From Dipetalonema caudispina (Eukaryota; Nematoda; Chromadorea; Rhabditida; Onchocercidae), in contig JABVXV010000014.1 of NCBI GenBank assembly GCA_013365325.1, positions 1 to 64,000 of the forward strand: a DNA stretch of 64,000 nucleotides, in the 5' to 3' direction. Made by a program: the position numbers and the translations under genes. Below, in pieces: positions 1 through 12,949 of this stretch. Every line of letters begins with the position of its first letter. Position 1 is the stretch's first letter. The notes below the pieces were generated by a model. It made no database searches and was not told the DNA's origin. It saw nothing but the letters and a program-made list of their open reading frames with translations.

Positions 1-195
<195 letters not shown>

Positions 196-1617
196 GTTGT
201 AAACAAAAAGATAAATATTTATGTTTTGCTTTTTCAGGAGGTCTTTTTAGGTATATTGGTAGTAAGCGATTTAAAAATTGTCCTAAATTCATTATAACTG
301 AAATAAATATGATTATTACTACCATAAAGAAATAGTGAAATTTAAGAATCTCTTGTAAATCAAACTTTTTTTACGCAATTAAATTTCGCTAAATGGCGCA
401 ATAACGTTAAAGTTCAAACAGTCATTAAGATCCCTTTAAGCATTATGTTTTAACGACTTTCAATTGTTTACGATGTAATTTTCCATTTTAAATCCTAATT
501 AACAATTGTTCAGCCTCATGTTCATTATTTTTAAACTACAAAGGGTTTCAATAAGAAATATATGTTAAATGATTTGACAAAAATTATGGATCTCTTCTTG
601 TATTGCATCTTTAAGACATCTCTATTGCATTTATAGATGTCATTTATTTCAAATCGCATTTCTTTTTAGAAAATTCGATTTTAAACTTCGTTATTTTCTT
701 TCATAACAAATAGTGAAAGATTTCTTTCGTTTTTTTTTCTTTTTTTTTTTTTCATCATTTCTTCGATGACTTATTGGATGTGCTTCACAAAATAGAGAAT
801 TAAATGAGGATCTTTTAAAATTAATTGCTTCCTCAAATTTCATCGAAGATAATTCATAATTTAATCAATTTTTCCAAGAATATTTTGGAAGAAATCGATA
901 AAAGAATATTAGGAATGTATTAGAATTTACAAGATGGTAAAGGCAGAAGAAAATATGTGAATAAATTCGTACGATTGTCGTAGGAAGTTCCATTACATAA
1001 ATTTTGGACTTGAAGGTATACTACAAAGTAAGACCAACAACGTTCTGCAAATGATAATATTATTTTATAGTTTGAAAATTTGTCGTTTAAATCGACAAAT
1101 CAGAAAATGAATAGAAATGGTTCAATATATATTTGGGTGATTGAATGTCAATCATTAACGTTAGATTTTTTATTTCAAAGAATCCACATTTAATCCAGAA
1201 GATCGACCTCAAATAATTAATTTTAATGGACTAAATGCGCTTCATACAATGTACAAAACTTCATCGGACAGATATTATATCTATTTGAATAGAATGGCCA
1301 TGAATTTTTGTGATTGAAAATTGTGAAGTACATTGTCATAAAATGTCTCATCTGTTCTTTATTCATATGTTCGAACGTTAATAATCTTTTCATCATTACA
1401 AATTATAACATGCTGTTAAAGTATTTTTATAAATTTATCCTTTTTAATGCAATTAAGATTCTGATATTTGTACATCAATAGCAAATGAGAGTAATTAATT
1501 CATTATGTAAATTTATACAATCCACTTTCAATTTTTTTTTTTTTTAAAATAGTAGTCATTGTGAATTCTTGTACAGTAATATATTAACCGATGGAAGACG
1601 TACGTACGTGATATTAC
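196..1617. other. AT-rich non-coding stretch, no gene seen
   Basis: I see no open frame with plausible splice sites on either strand. It contains poly-T tracts (about 728-752 and 1530-1545) and a perfect (ACGT)3 palindrome at 1598-1609. It may hold 3' exons of the candidate minus-strand gene that begins further right, but I could not identify any. Confidence 0.5.
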
Positions 1618-2614
1618 CGGATATCAATTGTACCAGTAGTAAACAATCTAATATGAATGTAACACTTTCAATACTAGTTAGATGATTGGAAATTAAAAAA
1701 TATCGGATATTTTGTTATTGATTAATTGATACAAAACAACTAAACTGTATCAAAAAGTTGTAACAAATTTCAGTAAACTTTGCTTGAATAATATTTAATT
1801 GATGAGCATGATAATAATTGCACATTATTTTTACCTGTAATTAATGTAAATAATCAATAAATGATCAAATTATCGATGAAAGTATGTAGAATTATTATAA
1901 TTCACTAAATGAGAGACAAAAAAAAATCTCTCAAATGAACTCATACAATTTATGCATTTATTATCTAAGATCTCATTTTCTTCTCTAACAAAAGATAAAT
2001 TTATTAGAATTGGTAATTTGAACAGGAAATGAAATTTAATTCTAATTGATATTTAACAAATGCTTTTCAATCGATCAATTTGATGACTTATACTAGTTGA
2101 TGATAAATGGAAATGTATTTGTATGCATTTCATTGATATTAGAAGAAGAAATGAAATAAATGTCTGGGAAAAAAAAAAAAAAAGAGATCAAAAGTGAATA
2201 TGTTTGAAGTTTCCATTTTAATTTCATTGAATATCTTTTTCTAAAATTTCATTTGTTAAATGATCTTAATGATACTTATTACTAAACTAAACTAACAATA
2301 TCTTATGATGATAAAATAGAGAAAAAAAAAAAAAAAAAAACTGATCAAAGAGATTTGATGATAACAATATATTTTTGCTATCTTCACATCTCTCAAATAG
2401 CTAAATTGATCATTTTCCTTACTTCCGCCTATTTCTAAAAGTACATTGACATAAAGAAGAAGACGAAGCCTTCTCCTCTTTCTCATTTACATCATTCACA
2501 TCATTTACATCATCATCATCATCATCATCATCGTCATCATCATCATTATCGATTGATGCGTACCATTTTGTTGCCGCACTTGCAATTCCTGGAAAGCGTG
2601 CACAATTAATTGCA
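1618..2614 (-). CDS. Candidate internal exons of an unassigned gene with a poly-aspartate run
   Basis: Two phase-compatible exons are visible: 2423-2614 (acceptor TTTGCAG, donor GTAAGG) and 1618-1647 (acceptor ATATTAG, donor GTAATA). The first encodes a short mixed segment (ARFPGIASAATKWYASIDN), then a run of about 12 Asp, VND repeats, a Glu/Lys patch and a basic CQCTFRNRRK end. The second adds LFTTGTIDIR. Asp is encoded by the GAT repeat that shows as (CAT)n on the plus strand, so this microsatellite appears to lie inside coding sequence. Neither start nor stop was found. A further possible exon upstream (about 3076-3160, ending at donor GTAAGA at 3075) reads like protein but its phase does not join. 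Family unknown; it could be chance. Confidence 0.3.
2503..2547. repeat. (CAT)n microsatellite
   Basis: About 15 CAT/ATC triplets with one CGT interruption. On the minus strand the repeat reads GAT, encoding the aspartate run of the candidate exon at 2423-2614. Confidence 0.9.
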
Positions 2615-4674
2615 CTGCAAACATTTTCATCTTACATAATGTCATCTAAACTTTTATTGTTTACCATCTAGGATTTACCTAATTTTCTCAATTCATTCAT
2701 TAAATATTTCTTAAATGTATATATATATATATATACATTTATATGTTTTGCAATGATATAAAAATACATGCATGCCTAATTGCATTCTGCATCAATGCAT
2801 ATGTGCACTTTTGCATGATCGGATAGGGTTTGATGATGATGAATAATAATAATAACGGTGCAAAAAAAAAAAATATTCTCTTTCATCGATTTAAGTGAAA
2901 AAAAAAAAAAAAAAATGAGAGTGCAAGTATAAGATAGAATGCACAAAAAGAATGGAGAAGAGTATTTGCACACATTTTTGAAGTATCTTTTTGAATGACG
3001 TCATACCTATCTCAAACTTTTCTACTCTATCTATTTGTCCTTCTTTTTTTTTTTTTTTTCTGAAAGATGTCCTCTTACCTCATTTATTTCTAAAACTTCC
3101 TCGATACTAACATAACAGTTAAGTATTTCACCCCGTTCCTTTGGTATTTTTATGATAGTGAAATAATGTGATCATATCGGAAGATCAGATTATTTTGAAG
3201 AAAGGACATGGTTATAGTAGGACACTTTTTTATATGATACATGTCGTCTTATTTTAAAGGGTTAGAAAGCTATACTTGTGATAGATGTCACTATCCTCAA
3301 ATGTTTGATGTCCTTCAGAGAGGACGACGCATTGCTATTGCTGGTTCGGTTTTTTTTTTTTTATCTGTTTGTTTCTCTCTCTCTCCCTCTCTCTTTCTCT
3401 CTGTTTAGATGACTCATTTCATTTCTTCAAGTTCAGTGTCAATCGTTAAAGTCTATGTTGATCGTTGCTCGATCTTCATACCACTTCCACATTTTCTTGT
3501 TCTTGTCTCAAATTTGTTCAATTATTATATATTATCTGATAACCTTTGACTCTTTTTTACATAAAAAGATAGCTCATTATTTATCTCTAGTTAGATATTC
3601 CAATATTCCCATTCATATGGATATATATTTGCCAAGGAATCATTCGATATTTCGTTTGCTGAGTAGAAGAGAAGAAAGTAAAAGCTTATTTTTAGCTCTG
3701 TAAAATAAAAGCTAACAGATGTCAACTAAGTAGGATTTTATAGATATCCACAAAATTTTACCTTCCAAGAAGTTATTGTAATATTGAGATGTTAGATCTG
3801 CTTTACTTAATTCTTCCTTCCAAGCTATCTTCATACTATTTCATGTTCCAATTGACATATGATAATCGAAATAAGTAGAGATAACTATATCATATGTAAT
3901 TATTGATCGGCCATATATTTTATGTTATTTTAAAATTTGTTACGAAAAAAGCGTAATCAATTTTATAAATCAGAAGTAAGATACCGCAATAATTGTCGCA
4001 ATCGAATCATTTCATAATTTCTCTACCATTCCCAAAATAAACAAATTCAATTGAAACTAGTTGAATGAAAGAAATCTGAATTCTCAACAGATTTCATTAT
4101 CAAACATGTACCAGTTGATATGATACCGATTCGAAAGAGCAAACTACAATTGTGACAAGATTTTATTTCAATGACTTTAACCGAACAATAAAAGGTTATC
4201 ACGGATATATGCATTGATCTTCCCATTTCGTTAATTTTGCAGTAACCGAATTTTTTGAATTTTTTTAATTTACGATTCGTCGCTATATTTCTCTATCTTT
4301 GCATATCCATTGTTAAGGAAAAAAAGAAAAAGAAAATTCGATGATTCTGTTGAAGTACGTGAAATATCACTGTTGCTACATAAAGGTAAGTAAGAATTTT
4401 GCTGGAAAATTTGAAGCAGTAAGTTAATCGATATTGATTTATCAGTTCTAATAATTGTTATCATTGCTGATATTCCCCATCACTATTCAGTCTGTAAAAA
4501 AGATATAATTAATGCAAGAAATTCGTTCTATGTTTTCCTACATTTTTTATTACTTGCAGGACAATTTGCAAAATTTGAATTCTTTACCACAAAGTTACAA
4601 AATACGTCAAGGGAATGCATATCATGAATGAGTTCCATTGCCTTAGCACATATCGCTACCCTCCGAAATGCTAT

Positions 4675-5486
4675 TCATTTCTTCTGATATAAGTGAATGT
4701 CTACATTTTTCTTGAAATATGTCTGATATATTGCCGACATTGTTTGAAAATGTCCACAATTCAAGTAAAAAGCAAGTAATGCTTGAGCGGTATCTCTGAG
4801 ATATTTCAGGTGATATCGGCATGTTGATATGAGAAGACTTGAAAGTTTTGTTCTATTTATTATCGGATAAAATCCAGGTATATTCTTTTTCATGTTTGAA
4901 ACTTTTGATCGACAGATGCTCATGTCGTTTAGTTCATTTCGAAAATAATTAATTAGTGAATTTGTTAGATCTTCAAGGCTTTTAAACCCCTATAAATTTC
5001 ACACATGTAACAGAACTTATCGTTTCTCAGTTTTTTCACAAAAAAAAAGAAGAAAACAAAGACAAGAAAAAATACTCGTTACTATTTCAGGCTTATTTTT
5101 TGTCATCTATTTATATATGATCTTCAATATCATTTCATCGTAAATTCTTCCCATCTTATCTGCACTTTATAGCATTTCAAAACAAAGATCATGCGGGGAA
5201 ACTTAATGCTTGCATCTTGTCATACTTACGAAATATCCTTTCAGTAAACTTATCTTTCAGGACTTAATGATACTTTTCAACAGTTGTATTTTAAATTGCG
5301 ATTCTGAATTCATAAACTTTCTGGAACATCTGCCTATGCTCATCGCTGATTTCTTGTCTGTAAGTTGTTTGAAATACACAGCTATAATCTTAAATAATTC
5401 TCGAATGGCAATAATGGGTCAAAGTAAGTTTTTTCAGTTATTTTCATACAGGAACTGTTCAATACGCAAGGCATTATTTGTAAATC
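4675..5486 (-). CDS. 3' part of an unassigned gene (5' end unresolved)
   Basis: Three exons join in phase: 5450-5486 (or from about 5504 using the upstream CTAG acceptor), 5318-5357, and the terminal exon 4675-4989 ending in TGA. They give a hydrophilic, probably helical stretch (NNALRIEQFLQEISDEHRQM) followed by about 104 residues beginning GFKSLEDLTNSLINYF and ending DIHLYQKK. Acceptors are CTAG, CTTACAG and TTTATAG; donors are GTATGA and GTTTAT. Possible upstream exons lie at about 5660-5760 and 5835-5890 but their phases do not close. No family is recognised, no transmembrane segment is obvious, and four Cys are spread through the last exon. An antisense open frame of 126 codons (5210-5590) covers the same DNA and is less convincing because it ignores the splice signals. 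Confidence 0.45.
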
Positions 5487-6564
5487 CTAGATGGTATGAA
5501 ATTGAAAAGGTCAATCCTAGTTTCAGACGGAAAATTCATGCCAAAAAATGTGAATGTGTGGAGAAATATCTACATGGATTTTTTCTTTGAGTTTTTAAAT
5601 GAAATTTTAGGGATTTGGTTTTTAACTTATACCGCCTTGTTGTTGATAACGATTTGAGCATGTTTCATAGTTTGAAATTTAGTTTACGATGCCGATTTGC
5701 TGTGAATTATCAGCAGTACATAATATTACTTTATTTTTTAGCGGTGTTATTAATGCCACATCTGAATTCCTAATATCATTCATTTTTAGTTATTAAGTAC
5801 CTTGCCAACATTCTCATCACCAGTACAACTGATTTTCGGTAATATTCCTTGCTTTAAATTTGCTTGATTTCAGAGATCGACAATCGCTGAATACCATTCA
5901 CTTACCTTTTTTGATTCTTTTTTTTTTCATTCTCTTCCCTTTACCGTTAATTATGATGATGGTTAAGCGATTCAGCTAATAAACGCTACTTCTGCTTGAT
6001 GCATATAGATGCCGAGGTATTGTTTATTGGCTGAGTGCTATACCTTCAGAATTCATCACTACTTCATTATAAGGTTGTTTTGTATTTTTCTTCGTAAACG
6101 ATGTTACAAGGTAGCATACTCTTCCATTTCATAATCCCATCTGTCAACAAAACATTTCATTCTCTAATTTGTTTTGAATGATTGTTTGGGATTCGTACGT
6201 AAAAATTTGAAATATTGTAGGATTCATACGATTTGCTTACTTTCTTCTGTTAATCCGTCATTGTACGACTAATTTGATGATACTGAGATGCAATAACAAA
6301 AAAGTTCCGTATTTTTAAAAGTTTCATTGGTCAGAAATATTCAATACAATAGAATCATTATTCACGTTAAAGGTCAGTTGATTTGTATGAGTTTTTTTTT
6401 TTTTTTTTTTTTTTTTTAGTATCAAACAATTGTGTTGAATGTCTTATCCGCGGTTCTGAGTACAATAAAAATTCATTTTCTACTTGTTGAAATGCGATGT
6501 TTCAAAGTTCAAAAATGCATTACCTCAATTTGAATGATATCAGCGTCATTAAGAAATCAATAAT

Positions 6565-6601
6565 AACATGTGGAAAGATGTGAATACGCTTTCCACATGT
6601 T
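6565..6601. repeat. Perfect 13-bp inverted repeat (hairpin)
   Basis: Arms 6565-6577 and 6589-6601 are exact reverse complements (aacatgtggaaag and its partner), separated by an 11-base loop. In an AT-rich background a perfect 13-bp arm with mixed composition is notable. Function unknown. Confidence 0.85.
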
Positions 6602-7110
6602 TCTAAAGCGTAAACTTCCGTTGCAATCTGTCGGATTCAAGAATTTCCTTTCCTTTTGTTATTGGAATTGAAAAGAGTGTTGATCATATGTATGTCGCCA
6701 ATGTTAGCGCAGCTGCAGACAATGTTGTAAAGTCATGATTCCAATCCTGTTTCGGAATAATTTACCATCGCCAGTAAATTATATCCTTATTCAACGCCTA
6801 ACAGGTGTTACTAAAAAATCCAGGTTGTGTTTTATTACTCTACAGCACTTTTAAGATTTTCAGGTTGATGTAATTTCTTCAATGAATTTAGAAAGAATGA
6901 GAACTTATTGTTTCATTTGTAACATTCATAACATGTTGCAAATGGAACAGTAAATTTTCATTTTTTTTTTTTTTTTTTTTCTAAATCATCAAAGAAGGAA
7001 TAACAGAATTCACAACGTAGGAAACAAATTGAGCAAATGATTTGATAGGGTAATTTTTGGCAAAGAAAGGGGGTAAGCAGATTTTAAATCGCAAATTTGA
7101 CTTCCTTGTC

Positions 7111-7143
7111 TGAAAGTACAGTGCTTCCAATACTGTACTTTCA
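7111..7143. repeat. Perfect 12-bp inverted repeat (hairpin)
   Basis: Arms 7111-7122 (tgaaagtacagt) and 7132-7143 are exact reverse complements around a 9-base loop. A copy of the second arm's core (actgtactttc) recurs near 8422-8432 without its partner. Function unknown. Confidence 0.85.
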
Positions 7144-10100
7144 ACTGAGCAAGTAACAATTTGTGGTTTTTGGCTGGATTTGGAAAATGAAAGCTCACAT
7201 TTTGTTACCTCAAATATTCAAGAAGAGGTGGGATGTACTTATGCAGACAAGAAAAGCGATAACATAATTTTATTGGAAAATTCAAGCTTCCGCGTTCATT
7301 AGTACTTATAGTTGTACTTCATTTCATCCTCAATATTCATACATTCATATTTGCTTATTTCCTTTTTACTTTTCTTGAAACCTTTATTGGGAAAAAAATG
7401 AAAGAAGAAAAAGAAATACATCAAAATGGAATCAAATCGATATTGTTAAGGTAATAAGAGTAGTATGATTGCTTTTCAATTATCATTGGAGGGAAAAAAA
7501 AAAAAACTCTCGGGAATTTATTTCAATAAATATCTTATACTATTTCAATTTAAGAAAGAAATATAGAATTGGCGATAAGTTGTTTTCCTTGCAACGAATT
7601 AAATTAGATTGATTAATTTAACTTTTCAATGTTCTCAAACAATATTAGAATCGATTGTCCAGGAGTCCGATCAAATTATTATTTTCCTGCTTGGCTTTTT
7701 TTAGGATTTCATAGAATTTAAATTTTTTCAATTTATAATAATCACTTTTTAATTCACAATAACTGCTTCTAAAATAATTCTAAATAACAGATAGAAGGAC
7801 CAAATGTTAAAACATCGTCTGCAACGACTATCAGACTTTATGAACCTATTAGCATTCCAAAACAACAAACATATAAATTGTGGATGTGAGTATCTGAAGA
7901 TTCACCGTAACTTTTGTGAAATTTATTGCTGTGTAATCATAATTTATGTATTCGAATTTTAAAAAGTTCTAATGATTCATCTCCTTTATAAAAATCAACT
8001 TGTCCATAGAATATAAAAAAAGGTAAGATAGAAAATATTTTTTTGAAAGTTTTAATGGTACTTTTTTTTCTGCTCATTTTACAATACTGACTGGGAATAA
8101 TTTTTTTTTTTTTTTTTTTTTTTTAATCTTAGATTCCTCAACAATTCAGTTGTAAATTATTCCTTGAAATTACAACAAAAAGAATGCAAAGACAATAAAT
8201 GGAAATGAATTGATATCACACTTTTTTTTTTCTTTGTTTGTTCCTCACAATTTTTATTTTGAATAAACAAATTTCAATTGATACAATTAGTTTAAAATGA
8301 AGAAGCATAAATTTAAAATCATTGATTGTTTGATGTGATATTTATCATTTGCAATAATTTATTAAAGTTAATGTGGCAGTATGGTCAGCAAGTAAAGTGT
8401 AACCATAGATGAATTTCCAGTACTGTACTTTCTACATAAAAAAATTTGCAATTCATTCGCATATATTATTTCATTTTTATTTTCCGGAATGTTCTTGAAT
8501 TGACGATACAGGAAAGTGAAAGAGAAATCAAGAAAAAGGAAAAAAAAAAAAGAAATTAGCTTAGAGCGGAAAGAGTTACGTATGTTAGAATGTAAAAAAT
8601 TAATAAACCAATATCATCTCATGGAAACTGTCATTTTTTTTAGAATAAATTAGAATTTGTTTATGTTATTGAAGAATGTGTTTCAAATAGAGCCAATTTC
8701 ACAATTTTCATGTAAAATTACAATTTGTTCAAATGAATAAAATTAGATTAATTGAAATGTTTAATCGAGATGAACCAAGAAATCAATCGAACAGAATTTG
8801 AAGGCTAACAGTTGATTTCCATTTTTTAAAACTGATCTCCTAGTATCCGATATCCGGTATCCGTAATGGTCATCTAGACTGATATTGGCTCTTCCCATTT
8901 ACCGTATATATCATTCAATAAATACATAACAATTAAATTAAAAGTAACATAATAAAATAGATCAAAATTTTATCCCTGATGTACTAATTACTAGCAATAG
9001 TTTATACCTAGATTTATATACACTTTTAAGTAAGTGGCAATTAAATGTTTTAAAAGTAATGAATCAGATTAATAAAATGTAACAACAGTTTGTTAATAAT
9101 GATCAAGCATGAAACTAAATGAGAGGACTATTTCAAGTTCAGATATTTTGAATTAACCTTATCCGAACCATTGATCTGATAACTGAATCGATATGCTATC
9201 TTATCCGGAATACAATTCAACAGATCACTAAATGACAGAATATTTATAAGAAAAAAAAAAGAAGTGCAACTTTTATATATTGCCATAAAATTGCTGCAAA
9301 ATGTTTCATCAAAAAATAAACGTAATAAATTCATTTTTCTTGACTGCAATATACAATGAATGATTTTTGTCACCATTACTGACAGTTATTTTTTAAGCAG
9401 TTTATTTCAAAACATAATATAATTTAATAAAGATAAAATATTTGGGATGTGATTCAATTAAAAAAATCTCAAACTTTTTAATGGTTATTAACTGTTTGCA
9501 AATATCCCATCTATAGATACTATGCGGAAGAGAATTTCGATTTTTGTATATCAGTAAAAAATTTGATTATCTAGGATGATATGATATTTATGAAATGGAA
9601 TATGTCATCTATCTTACTTGTAAGAAGCAAAAGATTCTAAAAGGAAAAAACTTTAACAGGTTTTTACTACAATGTAGTTAACTTTTTATACAGATTTTTG
9701 TAGGTATTTATATCGTTATCAGGCCTACTAGAATTTTCGAAGATCATTTGCAAGATAATTATTTACTTTGAAATAAACTCATCTAAATTATTATTTGTTT
9801 TTAATCCAGAGATTTCTGGAAAGATTTTTTCACCTCTATCTATTTTCTGCTTCTGTTAATGATAATTGGCATTTCTCAAGATCTTAAGTCTCATTTTCAA
9901 CTTTTCAACCAAACACAAAATGATGACATGTTTGTCGATTTTGTTATTGGATATTTGGAGCAGAAAAAAAAAAAAAAAAACGTATTTGGCGATTTTTTGG
10001 AAAATATTGATTGAACTGATTAATTGTAAGACTTCTAATGTTATCTTTTTATGCCTTAAACGATGCTGTCCATATTTGGAAATTGTTGTAACATTTTTTT

Positions 10101-12918
10101 TTTTTTTTTTTTTTTTTTGTTAGGCAGATAACATTGAATGTTTTTTAACTATGTTTTTCTTCATCAAACAGTGATCGATACATTCAGTGTACGTTTGAAA
10201 TTACTTCACTAATACATTTATATAAATCTGATAAAATTTAATATATTTTTAATGCAAGAATATAGTTGAATATCCGTAATTTGGATCAGAAAGAAGGAAG
10301 AGATAATCTGATCGTTGTAAAATGTGGTTGTGTAACAACAACAAGTAGTTGTTATTTCGATGGATATCGTGTTATTTTGTTTATTGGATAGTTGAAACAA
10401 AAATTGTGCTAACGATTAGCACAATGAAGTGAAATAGCTAAATTCAAATTTCTATTATTTATTACGCTATTTTTGTTTTTTCTTGTCTTTTATGCTAAAT
10501 TTTTTTCAAACGAAATGAAATTTTTCATAACATTAAAAGAAATTTGTGGAAGTAATGGAAAGAAGTATCAAAAACCGATAATAAGTTTAGTAAATAAAAA
10601 AACAACTGATTCTAGGAAATCACTTTTCTATTTTAATGATAATATATTTGAGCTCAAGAGGTCATCTGTCACAAAAACTAATTTCAGCAGTTATTGTTTA
10701 AAAATTGATGAGCTATTCTTTTTAATACTAATTTAATCAAAAATAAGTTGATGTTGTAAGATATAGAAAGATCAGTGGTTAAGAGGATTAGAATAAAATT
10801 AATGATAATGATGTGAAATTTAACTCAATGAATAATATGGGAGTTTTAATTAATTTACAACATTTTTTCGTACGTCATTTAAATTTTTTGTTAAACATTT
10901 CACGTGATTTTTATGAAAAATGGCATAAACATTTCAAATGAAATTGGATAAATCTATTGCTAAAATTTTTGATTACACATAAAAATTACATGTAAAGCAT
11001 TGATTGGCAATGCTATTACTAATTGTTTATTGATGATTAATTTCGACTATGATTCAACTTTTGAATCAATTTTAATGATGGGAGAAATACAAACACAATA
11101 CAATATTATCAATAATTTCACATCCTTGCATTTCATACAACTCTTTGAATTTTTTCCAACTTTTCTTTTTTTGTTTTTTTTTTTTTGTTTTTTCTTTTTA
11201 TGAAAATGAAAATATTAATTTTTGATAGTAGTAAATCAGGAGAAATAGTTCTACATAATGCTCTAATTAACAGCGATTAGATAAATTAGAAAGAATTATA
11301 CTTAAAAATATTTCTAGGATGAGTATTTTTTAAAGCTTATTGTTATCAGCAAATTATATATTACACATTATTAGCTTCATTTCTTGAATAATTTTCTCCA
11401 TTCAACGATGGAAAAATTATTGGAGCATAAAATTTTGTTGAATTCTTAAAAACCATACATTACCTATCGATTAGTTTTTCTCTTTTTTTTTCTTTTTTTT
11501 TTTTTTTTTTTTTTAAACTTTGCTTTCTAATGTTGCATTACATATGGAAAAACAAACAGACATAAGCTATTTGTCAATTTCTTTTTTTTTTTTCCTTTTT
11601 AACTTCAACTTTGAAATTGGATAAGGTGAAAATGTATGAACAGGTGTAAAAATGTAGTAAAGAAAAAAAGTACATATTTTATTTGACAGAAAACATTTTT
11701 TCTTTTTTTTTTTTTTATCCATTAAATATCTAAAAAAAAAAAAAAAAAAAGTATTTTCTGAAAAAAATCTCTCTGTTCAGATGAATATTCTCATGTCCTT
11801 GACATTAATTTTCAAATCTTACCAACACCTTTCTGTTTCATGGAATAACCTAAAAATTGTTCTGAAAAAAAAAAAAAAAAAAAAAAAAAAAAGTGTAAAG
11901 TCAATGTAATACAATTTGAGACTGAGAAGAAAGACAGAGAGAGAAAAATTTTTATTATTTCTATTACAGCATTCATTATGAAACACAAAAATTATTGTCC
12001 TGAGATATACCAGAATACTACAAGTATTCCACACCTTATCTATCTAATTCTTATTTTAGTTCTAATTTTACTAATTTAAATTAGCTCGTTCCATATCTGT
12101 ATCGAAATGGAAAATAACTATCATTGAAAGAATTTCAACTATTTCATTCATAATAAAATCAACGTATTTCTGAATAATTGAATTTGTTGTATCTTTCTTT
12201 GATGATCTATTTCTTAAAAATTAGCACACAGATTTATGCCAATCTGTGTCACTTTCGAAATATACTTTTGTTAGTAAGTAAAAATTGAAAATGATATGAA
12301 TGATCAGGAAATATTACGATAATATCGTTCTAAATATTATATGTGTGTAATATTGATCGAAATTACTGATTTGATTTTTATTTCAGAGTTTAAAATATAT
12401 AGAAGACAATGAAATGGATAGAATTTGTGGGAAAGAATCAATCAACAAATCTAACACATAGATTTTCATTTAGTAAAGATTGATTAAGACAAGAAAGAAG
12501 AAAGAAAGGAATTGTTTGAAAACAAATAATTTCCCGACAATGTCATGATTTCCCGTGGGTATTTTGCTTAGGTCATTATAAAAGAGAAAGCTAATCAACC
12601 CGAAATAGACATCTGAATATTTCAGAGGTATATAACCACTGATTCTAACTATCTAATATTGTTGCTCATACAAGATGATTAGCATGCAAATTAATGTTTT
12701 CATATGATTCTTTGCTTATTTCTTCTCTTTTCCAATAAATATTTCAAGAAGAATGTCTTAACAAAATTCTACCAAATAATTGCTTCATTTATTTATTTCA
12801 TAGAATTAATCTTATTCTTTTTAATTGACAATTTTTTGAAATTGAGATTTATTTCAATTCACACTTTCCTTAATGTTCAAGAAAAAATTCAATCCCTGAC
12901 AACTATATGATATCGATC

Positions 12919-12949
<31 letters not shown>

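Noticed and set aside
3455..3703. 82-codon plus-strand ORF
   Set aside because: AT-rich, Ile/Ser/Phe-dominated translation typical of non-coding sequence here; no splice partners.
4325..4643. Plus-strand pair of possible exons with a GTAAGT donor and TTACTTGCAG acceptor
   Set aside because: Both joins are open in more than one frame and no start was found; attractive splice signals alone were not enough.
5210..5590. 126-codon plus-strand ORF, the longest in the left end
   Set aside because: It overlaps antisense three minus-strand exons that have matching splice sites and phase, and it has no initiation or splice context of its own.
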